58,917 nt of DNA, taken from NCBI GenBank assembly GCA_025456345.1, contig JALOKU010000010.1:1-58917 (forward strand), given 5' to 3'. This document shows, one piece after another, positions 41,294 through 50,193 of this stretch; position 1 is the first letter of the stretch; the number at the start of each line of letters is the position of its first letter. The notes beneath the pieces are model-generated. The model was not told the origin of the DNA and ran no database searches. It saw only the letters and a program-made list of their open reading frames with translations. This DNA comes from Vicinamibacterales bacterium. Its GTDB lineage: Bacteria > Acidobacteriota > Vicinamibacteria > Vicinamibacterales > JAKQTR01. Position numbers and translations under genes: made by a program.

Positions 41294-43737
41294 GGCAAGC
41301 CTCTCTGCGCATCAATGGCGTCGGCCGCCTCGTGCAGGGCGGCGCCGTCTGCGACTCCCCACGCGCGGTGCTGCGCGGCGTTCAGCAGGTCGCTCCAGTA
41401 GTCGCCGTCGCGCGGGCTGCTCGCGAACCCGAGGCGCAGCGGGGAGGGCTTGGACGGCTGGGCCACGAGGTCGGCCGGCAGCGCGGCCGCGATGCGCCGG
41501 CCGACCAGCGCCTCGGCTGCGGCGTCGGCGTCCTTCATCAGGACGACGAGGGAGTCCTCCGTGGGCCTGAAGATGAGATCCGAGACGCGCGTCGAGTGGC
41601 TGACGGCCATCATCGCGTGGAGCATCGTGCCGGCGTCGCCCTCGTTCTTGAGGCACAGCACGGCGCGGGATCGCCCGGACTCGCCAGCCCGCCGGCGGTC
41701 GCGGGCAAGCAGCGCGTCGAGCGACCGGCGGCCCGCGACGCCGACCAGTTCCTGCTCGGAGAAGAGTCCGAGGCGGGACCGGTCGTGTTCGAGCGCGCGT
41801 TCGAAGGCCTCGGCAATGGCGGCGCCCACCAGTTCGAGGGCATAGCGCTGGTCCTCACGGAAGCCCTGAACCCGGAGCGCATAGAGCGTGACGACGCCGA
41901 CCCCGGCCCCGGCGTGCACGAGGGGAACGCTCAAGAGGCTCTTGAACCGGGGTTCGAGCCCGTCGAGGCGGTCGTCGAGGTCGAGCGCCGAATCGGCGTT
42001 GATGACCGAGTGGCCGTTGGCCGCGACCCAGCCGCTGACCTTGTGGCCGAGGGGCATCCGCAGGTTCTGGACGAGGGCTTCTCCGTATCCCGATGCATAG
42101 ACGGCGGCCAGCTCGTCGGCGGCGTCGTCGCGGCGGTAAAAGACCACGAGGCCCGCGGACGCGAAGCGCAGCAGCTGGCGGGACACCGTGCGGCAGACCT
42201 CCTCGACGCCGGCATCCGCGCCGAGTCGTGAGAGGTCCTCGTGGAGCCGGAGCACGGCGGCGGAGTCCGAGAGCCGCAACTCGATCGGCAGCGACTGGCC
42301 GCCGTCGTCTTTCGCCGGCGCCGTGGCGGCTGCGGCGGGCACGCCGCCGCCAGGGTCCGCGGCCGCCTCATCGTAGGGCTCGCTCTGGACGAAGTCCTGG
42401 ATCTTCTCGAATGCGCGGACCACGTCCGGGTCGTACATCGTCCCGGCGCGCTCGCGCACGATGGCCATGGCTGCGTCATGCGAGAGCCCGCGCCGGTAGG
42501 GGCGGTGATCCCGGAGCGCGTCGTAGCAGTCGACGACCGACAGGATCCGGGCGCCGATGGGGATGGCTTCGCCACGCAGCTTGTCGGGGTAGCCGGTGCC
42601 ATCCCAGTTCTCGTGATGGTGGCGGATGACCGGCACCACCGGAAAGGTGAACCCGATTGTGGAGACCATGTCGGCGCCCATCGCGGGGTGCGTCTTGATG
42701 ATCTCGAACTCGCCGGCGCTCAGCTTGCTCGGCTTGTTCAGGATGTGATCGGGGATCCCCGTCTTGCCGTAGTCGTGGAGCAACCCGGCGAACTTGATCG
42801 CCTTCTGTGCCTCCGGATCGGCGACGCCCATGGCCTCGGCCAGCCGGACGGCGAACTTCTTGACGCGCCGGATGTGGCCGCGCGACGTCGCGCGGTCCTT
42901 GGCTTCGGCCGTCATGCCCAGGGTCTCCGCCAGCCTCAAGTTGAGGTCTTCGATTTCGTCGACGTGCCTGCTCTGATCCTCGAGGCGGACCCTCGACTCC
43001 TTCAGCGCGTAGTAAGGCTGGAGCAGCAGGGGCAGAATCGCGGCGAACGCGACCGCTCCGGCGGCGAGCCCGCCCGGGACGAGGCTGGTCGCCAGCACGA
43101 TGGCGAGCGAGACACTGCTGAAATAGTGCGAACCCACGTCGCGGATGAACAACGCCCAGAGGGGGAACGGAGGCGTGCCCGAGCGCCCTGCTTCGGCCAG
43201 GGCGTTCAGGCCGCTGTTCATGACGAGATAGACGGCGCACATCGCCAGGGCCGGCAGGCCGACCTGGGCCACCGAGGCCTCGTGCAGCCAGAGCGGGCCC
43301 GCGGCGCCAAGCATCCCGGCGACCAGATAGTAGGTGCTGGATGCGGCCCACATCGAGAGGGCCGGTTCGCCCAGGCCGAAGGCCGCGTGGCGGTATTGGC
43401 GCTCTCGTTTCCGAAGCAGTTCCTGCTTGAGCGAGAACGTCAGGCCATCCAGCGCCAGCGTGATGACGGCGGGCGCCCAGCCGAAGACGATGACGATCAG
43501 GAACGGCGCCGCCTCCGAAAACGACACGTACGCTTTGTGGCCTCCGACCTTGACGGGGGAGACCTTCCTGAAGAAGTGCATCGCGGGGCTGATGACGGCG
43601 AGCCCCACCCACCAGAAAGGCACCGCGGCCGCGTGGAGCGCGTACAGGGCATTGAGCAGCGCGGTGAGACCGAAGACGAACACGGTCGCCACGAATGCCA
43701 TCTGCAGGCCCGATCGGCGGCTGGCGGCGGAGTTCAC
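41281..43737 (-). CDS. Membrane HD-GYP phosphodiesterase with GAF and degenerate GGDEF-like domains
   Basis: An 818-residue relative of the downstream protein: N-terminal membrane helices (about 12-245), HD-GYP (LLHDYGKTGIPDHILNKPSKL at about 317-337; WDGTGYPDKLRG at about 375-386), a GAF domain (about 510-665) and a C-terminal region (about 690-815) that follows the GGDEF fold (SDLIFRPTEDSLVVLMKDADAA, LRLGFASSPRDGDYWSDLLNAA) but has RPTEDS where R-Y-G-G-D-E-F is expected. The cyclase site is thus lost, and this half may only bind GTP or c-di-GMP. The GTG start at 43737 overlaps the EBP stop (GTGA). It probably hydrolyses c-di-GMP in response to a membrane or GAF signal. Confidence 0.88.
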   Translation of the reverse strand: MNSAASRRSGLQMAFVATVFVFGLTALLNALYALHAAAVPFWWVGLAVISPAMHFFRKVSPVKVGGHKAYVSFSEAAPFLIVIVFGWAPAVITLALDGLTFSLKQELLRKRERQYRHAAFGLGEPALSMWAASSTYYLVAGMLGAAGPLWLHEASVAQVGLPALAMCAVYLVMNSGLNALAEAGRSGTPPFPLWALFIRDVGSHYFSSVSLAIVLATSLVPGGLAAGAVAFAAILPLLLQPYYALKESRVRLEDQSRHVDEIEDLNLRLAETLGMTAEAKDRATSRGHIRRVKKFAVRLAEAMGVADPEAQKAIKFAGLLHDYGKTGIPDHILNKPSKLSAGEFEIIKTHPAMGADMVSTIGFTFPVVPVIRHHHENWDGTGYPDKLRGEAIPIGARILSVVDCYDALRDHRPYRRGLSHDAAMAIVRERAGTMYDPDVVRAFEKIQDFVQSEPYDEAAADPGGGVPAAAATAPAKDDGGQSLPIELRLSDSAAVLRLHEDLSRLGADAGVEEVCRTVSRQLLRFASAGLVVFYRRDDAADELAAVYASGYGEALVQNLRMPLGHKVSGWVAANGHSVINADSALDLDDRLDGLEPRFKSLLSVPLVHAGAGVGVVTLYALRVQGFREDQRYALELVGAAIAEAFERALEHDRSRLGLFSEQELVGVAGRRSLDALLARDRRRAGESGRSRAVLCLKNEGDAGTMLHAMMAVSHSTRVSDLIFRPTEDSLVVLMKDADAAAEALVGRRIAAALPADLVAQPSKPSPLRLGFASSPRDGDYWSDLLNAAQHRAWGVADGAALHEAADAIDAQRGLPWKA

Positions 43738-45065
43738 GCGCGCCTCTGCTCCACCAGCGCGAACTCGGCGATCTTGCGGTACAGGGTCTCGCGGCTGATC
43801 TGGAGCACCTGCGCGGCGCGCTTCTTGTTCCAGTTGAGCGCATCGAGGACGTGGCGGATGTGATCGCGCTCGACGTCGCGCAGCGGCACCAGGACCGGCG
43901 TCTCGGACCTCTCCAGCGCGGCCACCGGATGGAGGAACTGCAGGTCGCGGGCGCGGACCACGCCGTCGTGCGCGGACAGCGCGGCGCGCGACACGGTGGT
44001 TTCCAGCTCCCGGATGTTGCCCGGCCACGGGTAGGACACCAGCAGCGCCAGGGCATCGGGCCCGAAGCGCCGCGCGTCCAGGGGCAGGCCCTGGGCCGCG
44101 CAGTAGCGCGCGAGGAAACGGTCGGCCAGCACGGGGATGTCGGACGGCCGTTCACGCAGCGCCGGCAGGCGGATGGCGAAGCCGTTGATGCGGTAGTACA
44201 GGTCTTCGCGGAACGTGCCGTCGCCGACGATGGATTCGAGCGGCCGGTTGGTCGCGCAAATCAGGCGGAAGTCCACGTCGATGCTCGTCCGGCCGCCGAG
44301 GCGCTCGACGCGGTGTTCCTCGGTGACCCGCAGCATCTTCGCCTGCGCCATGGGCGACAGGTCTCCGACTTCGTCGAGAAACAGCGTGCCGTGGTTCGCG
44401 AGCTCGATGCGTCCGGGCTTGCGCTCGTACGCGCCCGTGAAGGCGCCGCGCTCGTACCCGAACACCTCCGACTCGAAGAGCGAGTCGGGCAGCGCCGCGC
44501 AGTTCACGGCCTGGAACGTCTCGAGCTGCCGGCTGCTGAGCTCGTGGATGATGCGGGCGACGACCTCCTTGCCCGCGCCGGTGGGGCCGAGGATGAGCAC
44601 CGCGAGGTCCGTCTTCGCCACGGTGCGGATGGACTCGAAGATGACCATCATCTTCTCGTCCCGCCCGATCATTTCGCGGAACCGCTGGATGGACGGCGAC
44701 CGATCTTCGGCAGATTCGCCCGGTCGATCGGTCAGGAAGTCCTCGAGCAGTCTCGCGAACTCCGGGTCCGCGGGCCGGACGAACTGGTACAACACGGGCC
44801 GGGTGCCAACCGTGCGGACGGCGCCGGCATTGACCAGTTCGCGCAGGCAGTTGGCGACATCCACCCGGATGCGGCCGAACGTCTGCATCAGCGACTCAAT
44901 CTCGTAGCTCTCGTACGGCCTGGCGCCGAGGTAGCGGAGCAGGCCGGCGCGCAGCGGCGACTGCACGAGCGCCGTGAATCGGGGGCGGGCCTGGGCGCCT
45001 GCCCGGCCCGCGTCGGCGGGTGCGATCGGTCCGGGAACGCCGGGTGTCGTGGTTCGGTGCAGCAT
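43734..45065 (-). CDS. Sigma-54 enhancer-binding activator with N-terminal winged helix, no receiver
   Basis: A 443-residue activator. The N-terminus (about 28-105, LVQSPLRAGLLRYLGARPYESYEIE, VDVANCLRELVNAGAVRT) looks like an ArsR/MarR-type winged helix in place of a receiver domain. A short linker leads to the AAA+ domain with Walker A GPTGAGKE (about 158-165), the sigma-54 contact loop GAFTGA (about 205-210), Walker B LFLDEVGDL and R-finger region, then a Fis-type helix-turn-helix (about 405-440, NKKRAAQVLQISRETLYRKI). With no phospho-acceptor, activity is probably set by ligand or partner binding or by expression level. Its own promoter looks sigma-54-dependent, suggesting autoactivation. 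It leads two HD-GYP genes. Confidence 0.88.
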   Translation of the reverse strand: MLHRTTTPGVPGPIAPADAGRAGAQARPRFTALVQSPLRAGLLRYLGARPYESYEIESLMQTFGRIRVDVANCLRELVNAGAVRTVGTRPVLYQFVRPADPEFARLLEDFLTDRPGESAEDRSPSIQRFREMIGRDEKMMVIFESIRTVAKTDLAVLILGPTGAGKEVVARIIHELSSRQLETFQAVNCAALPDSLFESEVFGYERGAFTGAYERKPGRIELANHGTLFLDEVGDLSPMAQAKMLRVTEEHRVERLGGRTSIDVDFRLICATNRPLESIVGDGTFREDLYYRINGFAIRLPALRERPSDIPVLADRFLARYCAAQGLPLDARRFGPDALALLVSYPWPGNIRELETTVSRAALSAHDGVVRARDLQFLHPVAALERSETPVLVPLRDVERDHIRHVLDALNWNKKRAAQVLQISRETLYRKIAEFALVEQRRA

Positions 45066-45383
45066 ACGATCGCCTCACTCTCAGCCACGGCTGTCTCAAG
45101 AGGCGTGCCAGCTGGCGAGGAGTGAGACATCGCAGGCAAATACGTGAGAATCCGGCCTGAAAAGCCAGGCTGACGCCGCGCTGGCACTACGTGCGGGGAG
45201 GGTCTGAGGGCCCGGGGCTACAAGAAGTGTGAGGTTTCGAGGCACTTTGCGCGCGAGGTCTGCCCCGTCGCGAGGCACGGGCGCAGTCGCGGTGCCGCGT
45301 TCAGACCGAAGGTGGCGGGATCATGGGCAGCTGGGCCTGCCAGGGTGTGTCGCGGAACTGGACACACCCCGCTCGACGGCCGC
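45066..45383. other. 318-bp intergenic region upstream of the EBP operon
   Basis: Between the DUF2914-like gene end and the EBP start. It contains the sigma-54 promoter of the EBP gene (45095-45110) and a perfect 9-bp inverted repeat GGGTGTGTC/GACACACCC with a 9-nt loop (45344-45370) near the left neighbour's stop, which could be a terminator stem or an activator-binding dyad about 260 bp upstream of the promoter. A TGGCACTACGTGC sequence near 45183 has sigma-54-like elements but the wrong spacing. No convincing gene seen. Confidence 0.6.
45095..45110 (-). promoter_or_regulatory. Sigma-54 (-24/-12) promoter of the EBP operon
   Basis: The minus strand reads TGGCACGCCTCTTGAG against the consensus TGGCACG-N4-TTGCW; only the C of the -12 GC is changed. 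Transcription would start near 45084, about 19 nt before the ATG, with GAGG as ribosome site in between. Confidence 0.7.
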
Positions 45384-46424
45384 TCAGCGCGGGGCGCGAA
45401 GCTCGGCCCGCCCCACCAGCTGACCGCCTTCAGTGACCACCTCCAGCCGCAGGACGGATGCGCCGGCCGTCCGGGCCAGGTCGATGGCGCTCCAGAGGCG
45501 GAAGCCCTCGCGGCGGCCGCCCGAGACCGCGTGGACGTCGGACACCGACGCGAGCACGGAGTCCCGGTACCAGCGCAGTTCGACCCGGTCCTTGAGGCCG
45601 AGCGGCGCCCGCAGCGCCGTGACGGCATAGACCCGGCCGGCCCCGCCGGGAGGCAATGACGTGAGCGGCTGGCTGACGTGCAGCGTCGCGAGGTCCAGGC
45701 CGGAGCCGAACACGGTCGACGTCAGGCGCAGCGGCGCAGGCGGCACCAGGGGGCGCGCGACCTCCGCGGCCAGGAACACGAGCAACGCACCGGCGGCGAT
45801 GCCGGCCCATGCCTGGCGCTGCCCGAGCCGCCACCGGCGCCACGCCAGGGTCGTGAATCCCACCACGGCTGCCAGCGCCCCCGCCCGCGCCGACCGTTGC
45901 GCGCTGAGGCCCAAGGTCACTGGCAGCGCGACGCTCACGACGGCGAACGCGTTGAAGGCGAAGAACCACGCGGCCAGGACTCTGCGCGCCGACAGCACCC
46001 GGTCGTACACAAGGTCCAGCGTCGACAGCACGGCCGAGACGGCCAGCACGATCAGGAACAGGGCATTGCGCGACCGCCAGGTCGTGCTGCCGGCGTAGAT
46101 GGGAAGGATGAAGAAGAGCAGCTGCTGGTAGAGGTTCTTGTTGACGTAATTGACGAGGAACCGCGCCCGCCCCCACCACGCGCCGGCGCGACGCTGGACG
46201 ACGTTCGCCAGGAAGAGGCTCAGGAGCCAGATGGCGACGAGGTAGAAGGCCGAGTACCGGAGCCACGCGTAGTTGCGCGCCCCGAGCCACATGATGCCGG
46301 CTCCCAGCGCCAGCACGTAGGCGCTGTGCAGCCACCACAGGAGCGCCTCGTACCGGCCGAGGCGCGCCCGAAGGGGGCCGAGCGGCGCACGCCGCCGGCC
46401 GCCATCGATGCAGGCGCCGTCCAC
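45384..46424 (-). CDS. Multi-span membrane protein with C-terminal DUF2914-like domain
   Basis: A 346-residue protein with about seven membrane helices (about 28-235, LLWWLHSAYVLALGAGIMWL, YSAFYLVAIWLLSLFLANVV, LYQQLLFFILPIYAG and others) and a C-terminal soluble domain (about 245-346, LHVSQPLTSLPPGG, VELRWYRDSVLASVSDV, EGFRLWSAIDL, ASVLRLEVVTEGGQLVGR). The C-terminal block resembles DUF2914, often found with DUF5924-type membrane regions; this is from memory. The GTG start lies 7 bp after the tricorn gene stop, suggesting co-transcription. Function unknown. Confidence 0.7.
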   Translation of the reverse strand: MDGACIDGGRRRAPLGPLRARLGRYEALLWWLHSAYVLALGAGIMWLGARNYAWLRYSAFYLVAIWLLSLFLANVVQRRAGAWWGRARFLVNYVNKNLYQQLLFFILPIYAGSTTWRSRNALFLIVLAVSAVLSTLDLVYDRVLSARRVLAAWFFAFNAFAVVSVALPVTLGLSAQRSARAGALAAVVGFTTLAWRRWRLGQRQAWAGIAAGALLVFLAAEVARPLVPPAPLRLTSTVFGSGLDLATLHVSQPLTSLPPGGAGRVYAVTALRAPLGLKDRVELRWYRDSVLASVSDVHAVSGGRREGFRLWSAIDLARTAGASVLRLEVVTEGGQLVGRAELRAPR

Positions 46425-46431
46425 CCCGGCG

Positions 46432-49400
46432 CTACCGCTTGACCGGCAGCGGCGGCGGCGGCGCCAGCTTCACCGGGCTCTTCTTCAGCAGGTCGAGGAT
46501 GACCTCGATGCCCTTGTCGAGCTGCTGGTCCTCACCGGCGTACTCCCGGGCCGGATCGTTGTCGACGACGATGTCGGGTTCGACGCCGACGCCTTCGATC
46601 GCCCAGGTCTTGCCAGCGACGTCGTAGCGCGAGAACTCGGGCCGGTTGAGCACGCCGCCGTCGAGCATGGGGAGCGCGCCCCGGATGCCGACGACGCCGC
46701 CCCAGGTGCGCTTGCCGATGACCGGGCCCATCTTGTACGTCTTGAACCGGTACGTGACCAGATCCCCGTCGGAGGCCGAGAACTCGTCGGCGAGCAGGAC
46801 CTTGGGCCCGAGAATCATCGCGCCAGGATTGGTGCCAGGCGTCCCGTTGCGCGCGATGTCCACCAGGACCAGCTCGCGCCGCAGGCGTTCGATGATCATC
46901 GGCGACACGTTGCCCCCGCCGTTGCTGCGCACGTCGACGATGATCGCGTCCTTGTCGGTCTGGGGGTAGAAGTACTTCGCGAACTCGTTCAGTCCGGGCA
47001 CGCCCATGTCGGGAATGTGCATGTAGCCGACACGGCCGCCGGTCGCCTTGGTGACCTTCTCCAGGTTCCCCTGCACCCAGTCGAAGTAGTACAGGCCGCG
47101 TTCGTCCTCAATCGGGATCACCACCGTCTCGCGCGAGCCCTGCGGGGATGGCGTGGCGTTGAGCCGGAGGCTGACCTGCTTGCCGGCCTTGCCGACGAGG
47201 GCCTCCCAGATGTCGGTGAGGGCCGCGGTGGAGCGGCCGTCGACCTCCAGGATGTAGTCGCCGGCCCTGGCGTCGACGCCAATCTCGGTCAGCGGGGAGC
47301 GCTTCGCGCCGTCCCAGTTCTGTCCCGTGAAGATCTTCGTGATCCTGAAGTACTTCGACTGCGGGTCGCGCTGGAGCTGGGCGCCGAGCAGGCCCATCGG
47401 CGTGCGCTCGAGGCGGGGCAGGTCGCCGCCGCCGACGTAGGCGTGGCCGGCGTTGAGCTCGCCGATCATCTCGCCGATGACGTACGTCAGGTCGGCGCGG
47501 TGGTTCACGTACGGGACGAGCACCTCGTACGTGCGGCGCATCGCGGGCCAGTCCACTCCGTGCATGTTGGGCGCGTAGAAGAAGTCGCGCATCTGCCGCC
47601 ACGACTCGTTGAACATCTGGCGCCACTCGGCGTGACGGTCGAGGCTGACCTTCATGTCCGAGAGACCCAGGAAGTCGCGCGGGTCGGCCTTCCCGACCGG
47701 CGTGTCGATGATGGCGAAGCGGTTGCCGGGCTGGCCGATGAGCATCTTCTTGCCGTCGGCGGAGATTTCGTAGCCGGTGCCGGCCCCGATCTGGGTCTCC
47801 GCCTGCTTCTCGAGATCGTATACGTAGAGGGCCGCCGCTTCCCGCGCGCCGGCCCGGCCGTAGTAGAGGCGGCTGCCAACCGGCGTGAGCGACGCGTAGT
47901 TCGCCGGCGGTGTCGGAATCACACCGATGCGGGCGATGAGGCCGTCGGCGTCCACCTTGACGGCCGGCGCCCCGCCGGCCTGCTTCGCGTCGGCGGCCTT
48001 CGGCTCAGCCGCCTTCGCGTCCGCCGGGATCTTCACCTCGTCGCTCCTGGGCGCGAACGGGCTTTTCGTGTCCTTCGCGAGCGTGACGAAGTAGATCCGC
48101 GACATGTCGGTGTAGACGTGCTGGAACTCCGTCTGCCCGTATGTGGGGTTGAAGCTCCGCGCCGAGACGAAGAAGAGCAGCGTGCCGTCGGCGCTGAAGA
48201 CCGGTTCCGACGACGCGAACCAGGCGTCGGTGGCCGGGGTGGTCTGCTTCGTCTCGAGCGAGTAGAGATAGATGCGCTGCGGACCTTCGACCTCGGGCTT
48301 CGCGTAGGCGACCCAGCGGCTGTCGGGCGACCAGGAGTAGTCGGTGATCTCGAACGCGGCGGACTCGGCGATCTGCGCCGGGACCTTGGTCTCGATGTCG
48401 ACGATGTGCAGGCGCTGCTCGCGATCGGACCACATCAGTTTCCTGCTGTCGGGCGACCAGACCGGCCGGTACTTGTAGTTGCTGCCGCCCTTGGTGACCG
48501 GTGTGGCCGCGCCGCGCCCGTCCTGCGGCGCGATCCAGATCTCGTCCTCGCCGGTGGCGTCGGAGATGTACGCGATCCAGCGCCCGTCGGGCGACCATTT
48601 CGAGTTGCGCTCGTGCACCCCGGGAGTCCGGGTCAGGTTGCGGGTGGGACCGAACCGGGCCGGCACGGTGAACACGTCCCCCCGCGCGCCGAACAGGGCG
48701 CGGCTGCCGTCCGGCGCGATCTCGTAGCTGGTGATACTGCCGCTGACGTCCACGATGGACCCGCGCCCGCTGTCGAAGTCCTCGCGGAGGCGCACCGGGA
48801 TCTTCGCCACCCGCTCGGACGCCAGATCGAGCGTGTAGATCCAGCCGCCGTTCTCGAACACGATCGCCCGGTCGCCCATCGACGGGAACTTCACGTCGAA
48901 CTCGGTGAAGGTGGTGAGCTTCTTCGTCTGCTTCGAGCCGAGGTCGTAGCTGTACAGGTTCATGCGCCCGCGCTCGTCGCGGTCCGAGGCGAAGTACACC
49001 TTGGACCCCTTCCACATCGGGATGATGTCCTGCGCGGCGTTCCCGGTGAGGTTCGTCGTGGCCTTCGTCGCGAAGTCGTGCAGCCACACCTCGTCGGCCT
49101 GCCCGCCGCGGTACCGCTTCCACGTGCGGAACTCCCGGAACACCCGGTTGTAGACGAACTGGTTGCCGTCGGGAGAGAAGCTGCCGAACCCGCCGCGCGG
49201 CAGGGGCAGCGGCTCGAGGGGCCCGCCGTCGACGGAGGCCAGGTAGAGCTGGCCGCGGAAGTCGTTCCACTCGGTCCGCCGCGATCGAAACAGAATCTGC
49301 GCGTCGTTCTTCCAGCCGATGACGATGTTGTTCGGGCCCATCCGGTCGGACACGTCGTCGCGCCCCAGCGTGGCCGTGTAGGTCAGCCGCTTCGGAATCC

Positions 49401-49713
49401 CGCCCTCGGCCGGGATGAGGTACACCTCGGTGTTGCCGTCGTACTGGCCGGTGAAGGCTATCGACCTCCCGTCGGGCGAGAACCGGGCGAACATCTCGAA
49501 ACCCGCATCGCTTGTCAGGCGCCGCGCGACGCCTCCCGCCACAGGCACGGTGTAGAGGTCGCCGGCATAGGTGAAGACGACCTGGTTGCCGTGGATGGCC
49601 GGGAAGCGAAGCAGGCGCGCCTCGTCTCCGGCTGGCGTCTGGGTGTGCACCGGCGCGATTGACGGGCCGGCGGCGACAAGGGCGGTCATCAGCAGAAGGG
49701 CGGCACGTTTCAT
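46432..49713 (-). CDS. Tricorn-type S41 peptidase with TolB-like propeller
   Basis: The 1093-residue secreted protein has a signal peptide (LLLMTALVAAGPSIAPVHTQ), a long series of TolB/WD-like beta-propeller blades (about 30-660; repeated FSPDGRSIAF, WSPDGRWIAY, WSPDSRKLMW motifs), a C1-type helical segment, a PDZ-like domain (about 770-870) and the S41 protease core. A histidine in NAGHAYVGG (about 756) and the serine in DEFSASDGD (about 979) match the tricorn catalytic residues. In archaea tricorn trims peptides downstream of the proteasome; bacterial secreted homologues degrade periplasmic or imported peptides, an inference here. Isolated from other peptidase genes except a distant pepA. 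Confidence 0.92.
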   Translation of the reverse strand: MKRAALLLMTALVAAGPSIAPVHTQTPAGDEARLLRFPAIHGNQVVFTYAGDLYTVPVAGGVARRLTSDAGFEMFARFSPDGRSIAFTGQYDGNTEVYLIPAEGGIPKRLTYTATLGRDDVSDRMGPNNIVIGWKNDAQILFRSRRTEWNDFRGQLYLASVDGGPLEPLPLPRGGFGSFSPDGNQFVYNRVFREFRTWKRYRGGQADEVWLHDFATKATTNLTGNAAQDIIPMWKGSKVYFASDRDERGRMNLYSYDLGSKQTKKLTTFTEFDVKFPSMGDRAIVFENGGWIYTLDLASERVAKIPVRLREDFDSGRGSIVDVSGSITSYEIAPDGSRALFGARGDVFTVPARFGPTRNLTRTPGVHERNSKWSPDGRWIAYISDATGEDEIWIAPQDGRGAATPVTKGGSNYKYRPVWSPDSRKLMWSDREQRLHIVDIETKVPAQIAESAAFEITDYSWSPDSRWVAYAKPEVEGPQRIYLYSLETKQTTPATDAWFASSEPVFSADGTLLFFVSARSFNPTYGQTEFQHVYTDMSRIYFVTLAKDTKSPFAPRSDEVKIPADAKAAEPKAADAKQAGGAPAVKVDADGLIARIGVIPTPPANYASLTPVGSRLYYGRAGAREAAALYVYDLEKQAETQIGAGTGYEISADGKKMLIGQPGNRFAIIDTPVGKADPRDFLGLSDMKVSLDRHAEWRQMFNESWRQMRDFFYAPNMHGVDWPAMRRTYEVLVPYVNHRADLTYVIGEMIGELNAGHAYVGGGDLPRLERTPMGLLGAQLQRDPQSKYFRITKIFTGQNWDGAKRSPLTEIGVDARAGDYILEVDGRSTAALTDIWEALVGKAGKQVSLRLNATPSPQGSRETVVIPIEDERGLYYFDWVQGNLEKVTKATGGRVGYMHIPDMGVPGLNEFAKYFYPQTDKDAIIVDVRSNGGGNVSPMIIERLRRELVLVDIARNGTPGTNPGAMILGPKVLLADEFSASDGDLVTYRFKTYKMGPVIGKRTWGGVVGIRGALPMLDGGVLNRPEFSRYDVAGKTWAIEGVGVEPDIVVDNDPAREYAGEDQQLDKGIEVILDLLKKSPVKLAPPPPLPVKR

Positions 49714-49852
49714 GGGTATCGGGACCTCGTTCCTTCGATTCTACACGGGAGGACCGTGCGGCCGGCACGAAACAGGAACGCCGCGGAGGGGGATCCGCGG
49801 CGCGTCGGAAGGCACGATGATCCGGGCTCACGGCCCGGCACGGTCAGATCGC

Positions 49853-50053
49853 TCAACCGCCTCCGGTCGAACAGGACGCGCCGCCGTAGGCTCCGGTCCC
49901 GCCGCTGCGGCTGGAGCCGCCGAGGCCGAAGGTTGAGTGCTGCTTCTCCAGTGCTTCGCTCGCGCACCGCGGACAGGACGGCGTCCGGCTGCCGACAACG
50001 AGCGCCTCGAACCGGTGTCCGCAGGTCTTGCACTGGTATTCGAACAAGGGCAT
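49853..50053 (-). CDS. FmdB-type zinc-ribbon protein
   Basis: A 66-residue protein starting MPLFEYQCKTCGHRFEALV, the standard FmdB start, with zinc ligands C8, C11, C27 and C30 (CPRC) and a Gly/Ser-rich tail ending in a cysteine-containing segment (GGASCSTGGG). FmdB-like proteins are small putative regulatory or zinc-carrying proteins of unknown action. AGGAG lies 7 bp before the ATG. It is transcribed divergently from tnaA. Confidence 0.9.
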   Translation of the reverse strand: MPLFEYQCKTCGHRFEALVVGSRTPSCPRCASEALEKQHSTFGLGGSSRSGGTGAYGGASCSTGGG

Positions 50054-50193
50054 GGTCGGACTCCTCTTCTTCTGGATTCACGAATGCGCCGGTTGGTGAC
50101 ACACGCCCCGGGGCCGCAGGCTCCCGTGGCCCGGAGGGCCTCGGGACAGCCTGTCCTCTATGCTAGAGTGACACGACCCTCGGGGAGCGTACG

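Noticed and set aside
45170-45200. TGGCACTACGTGC considered as a second sigma-54 promoter
   Set aside because: The GG and GC elements are two bases too close for a -24/-12 promoter.
46408-49662. A 1084-codon plus-strand frame opposite the tricorn gene
   Set aside because: No signal peptide or motif; the minus strand carries a complete tricorn-type protease with start, ribosome site and catalytic residues.
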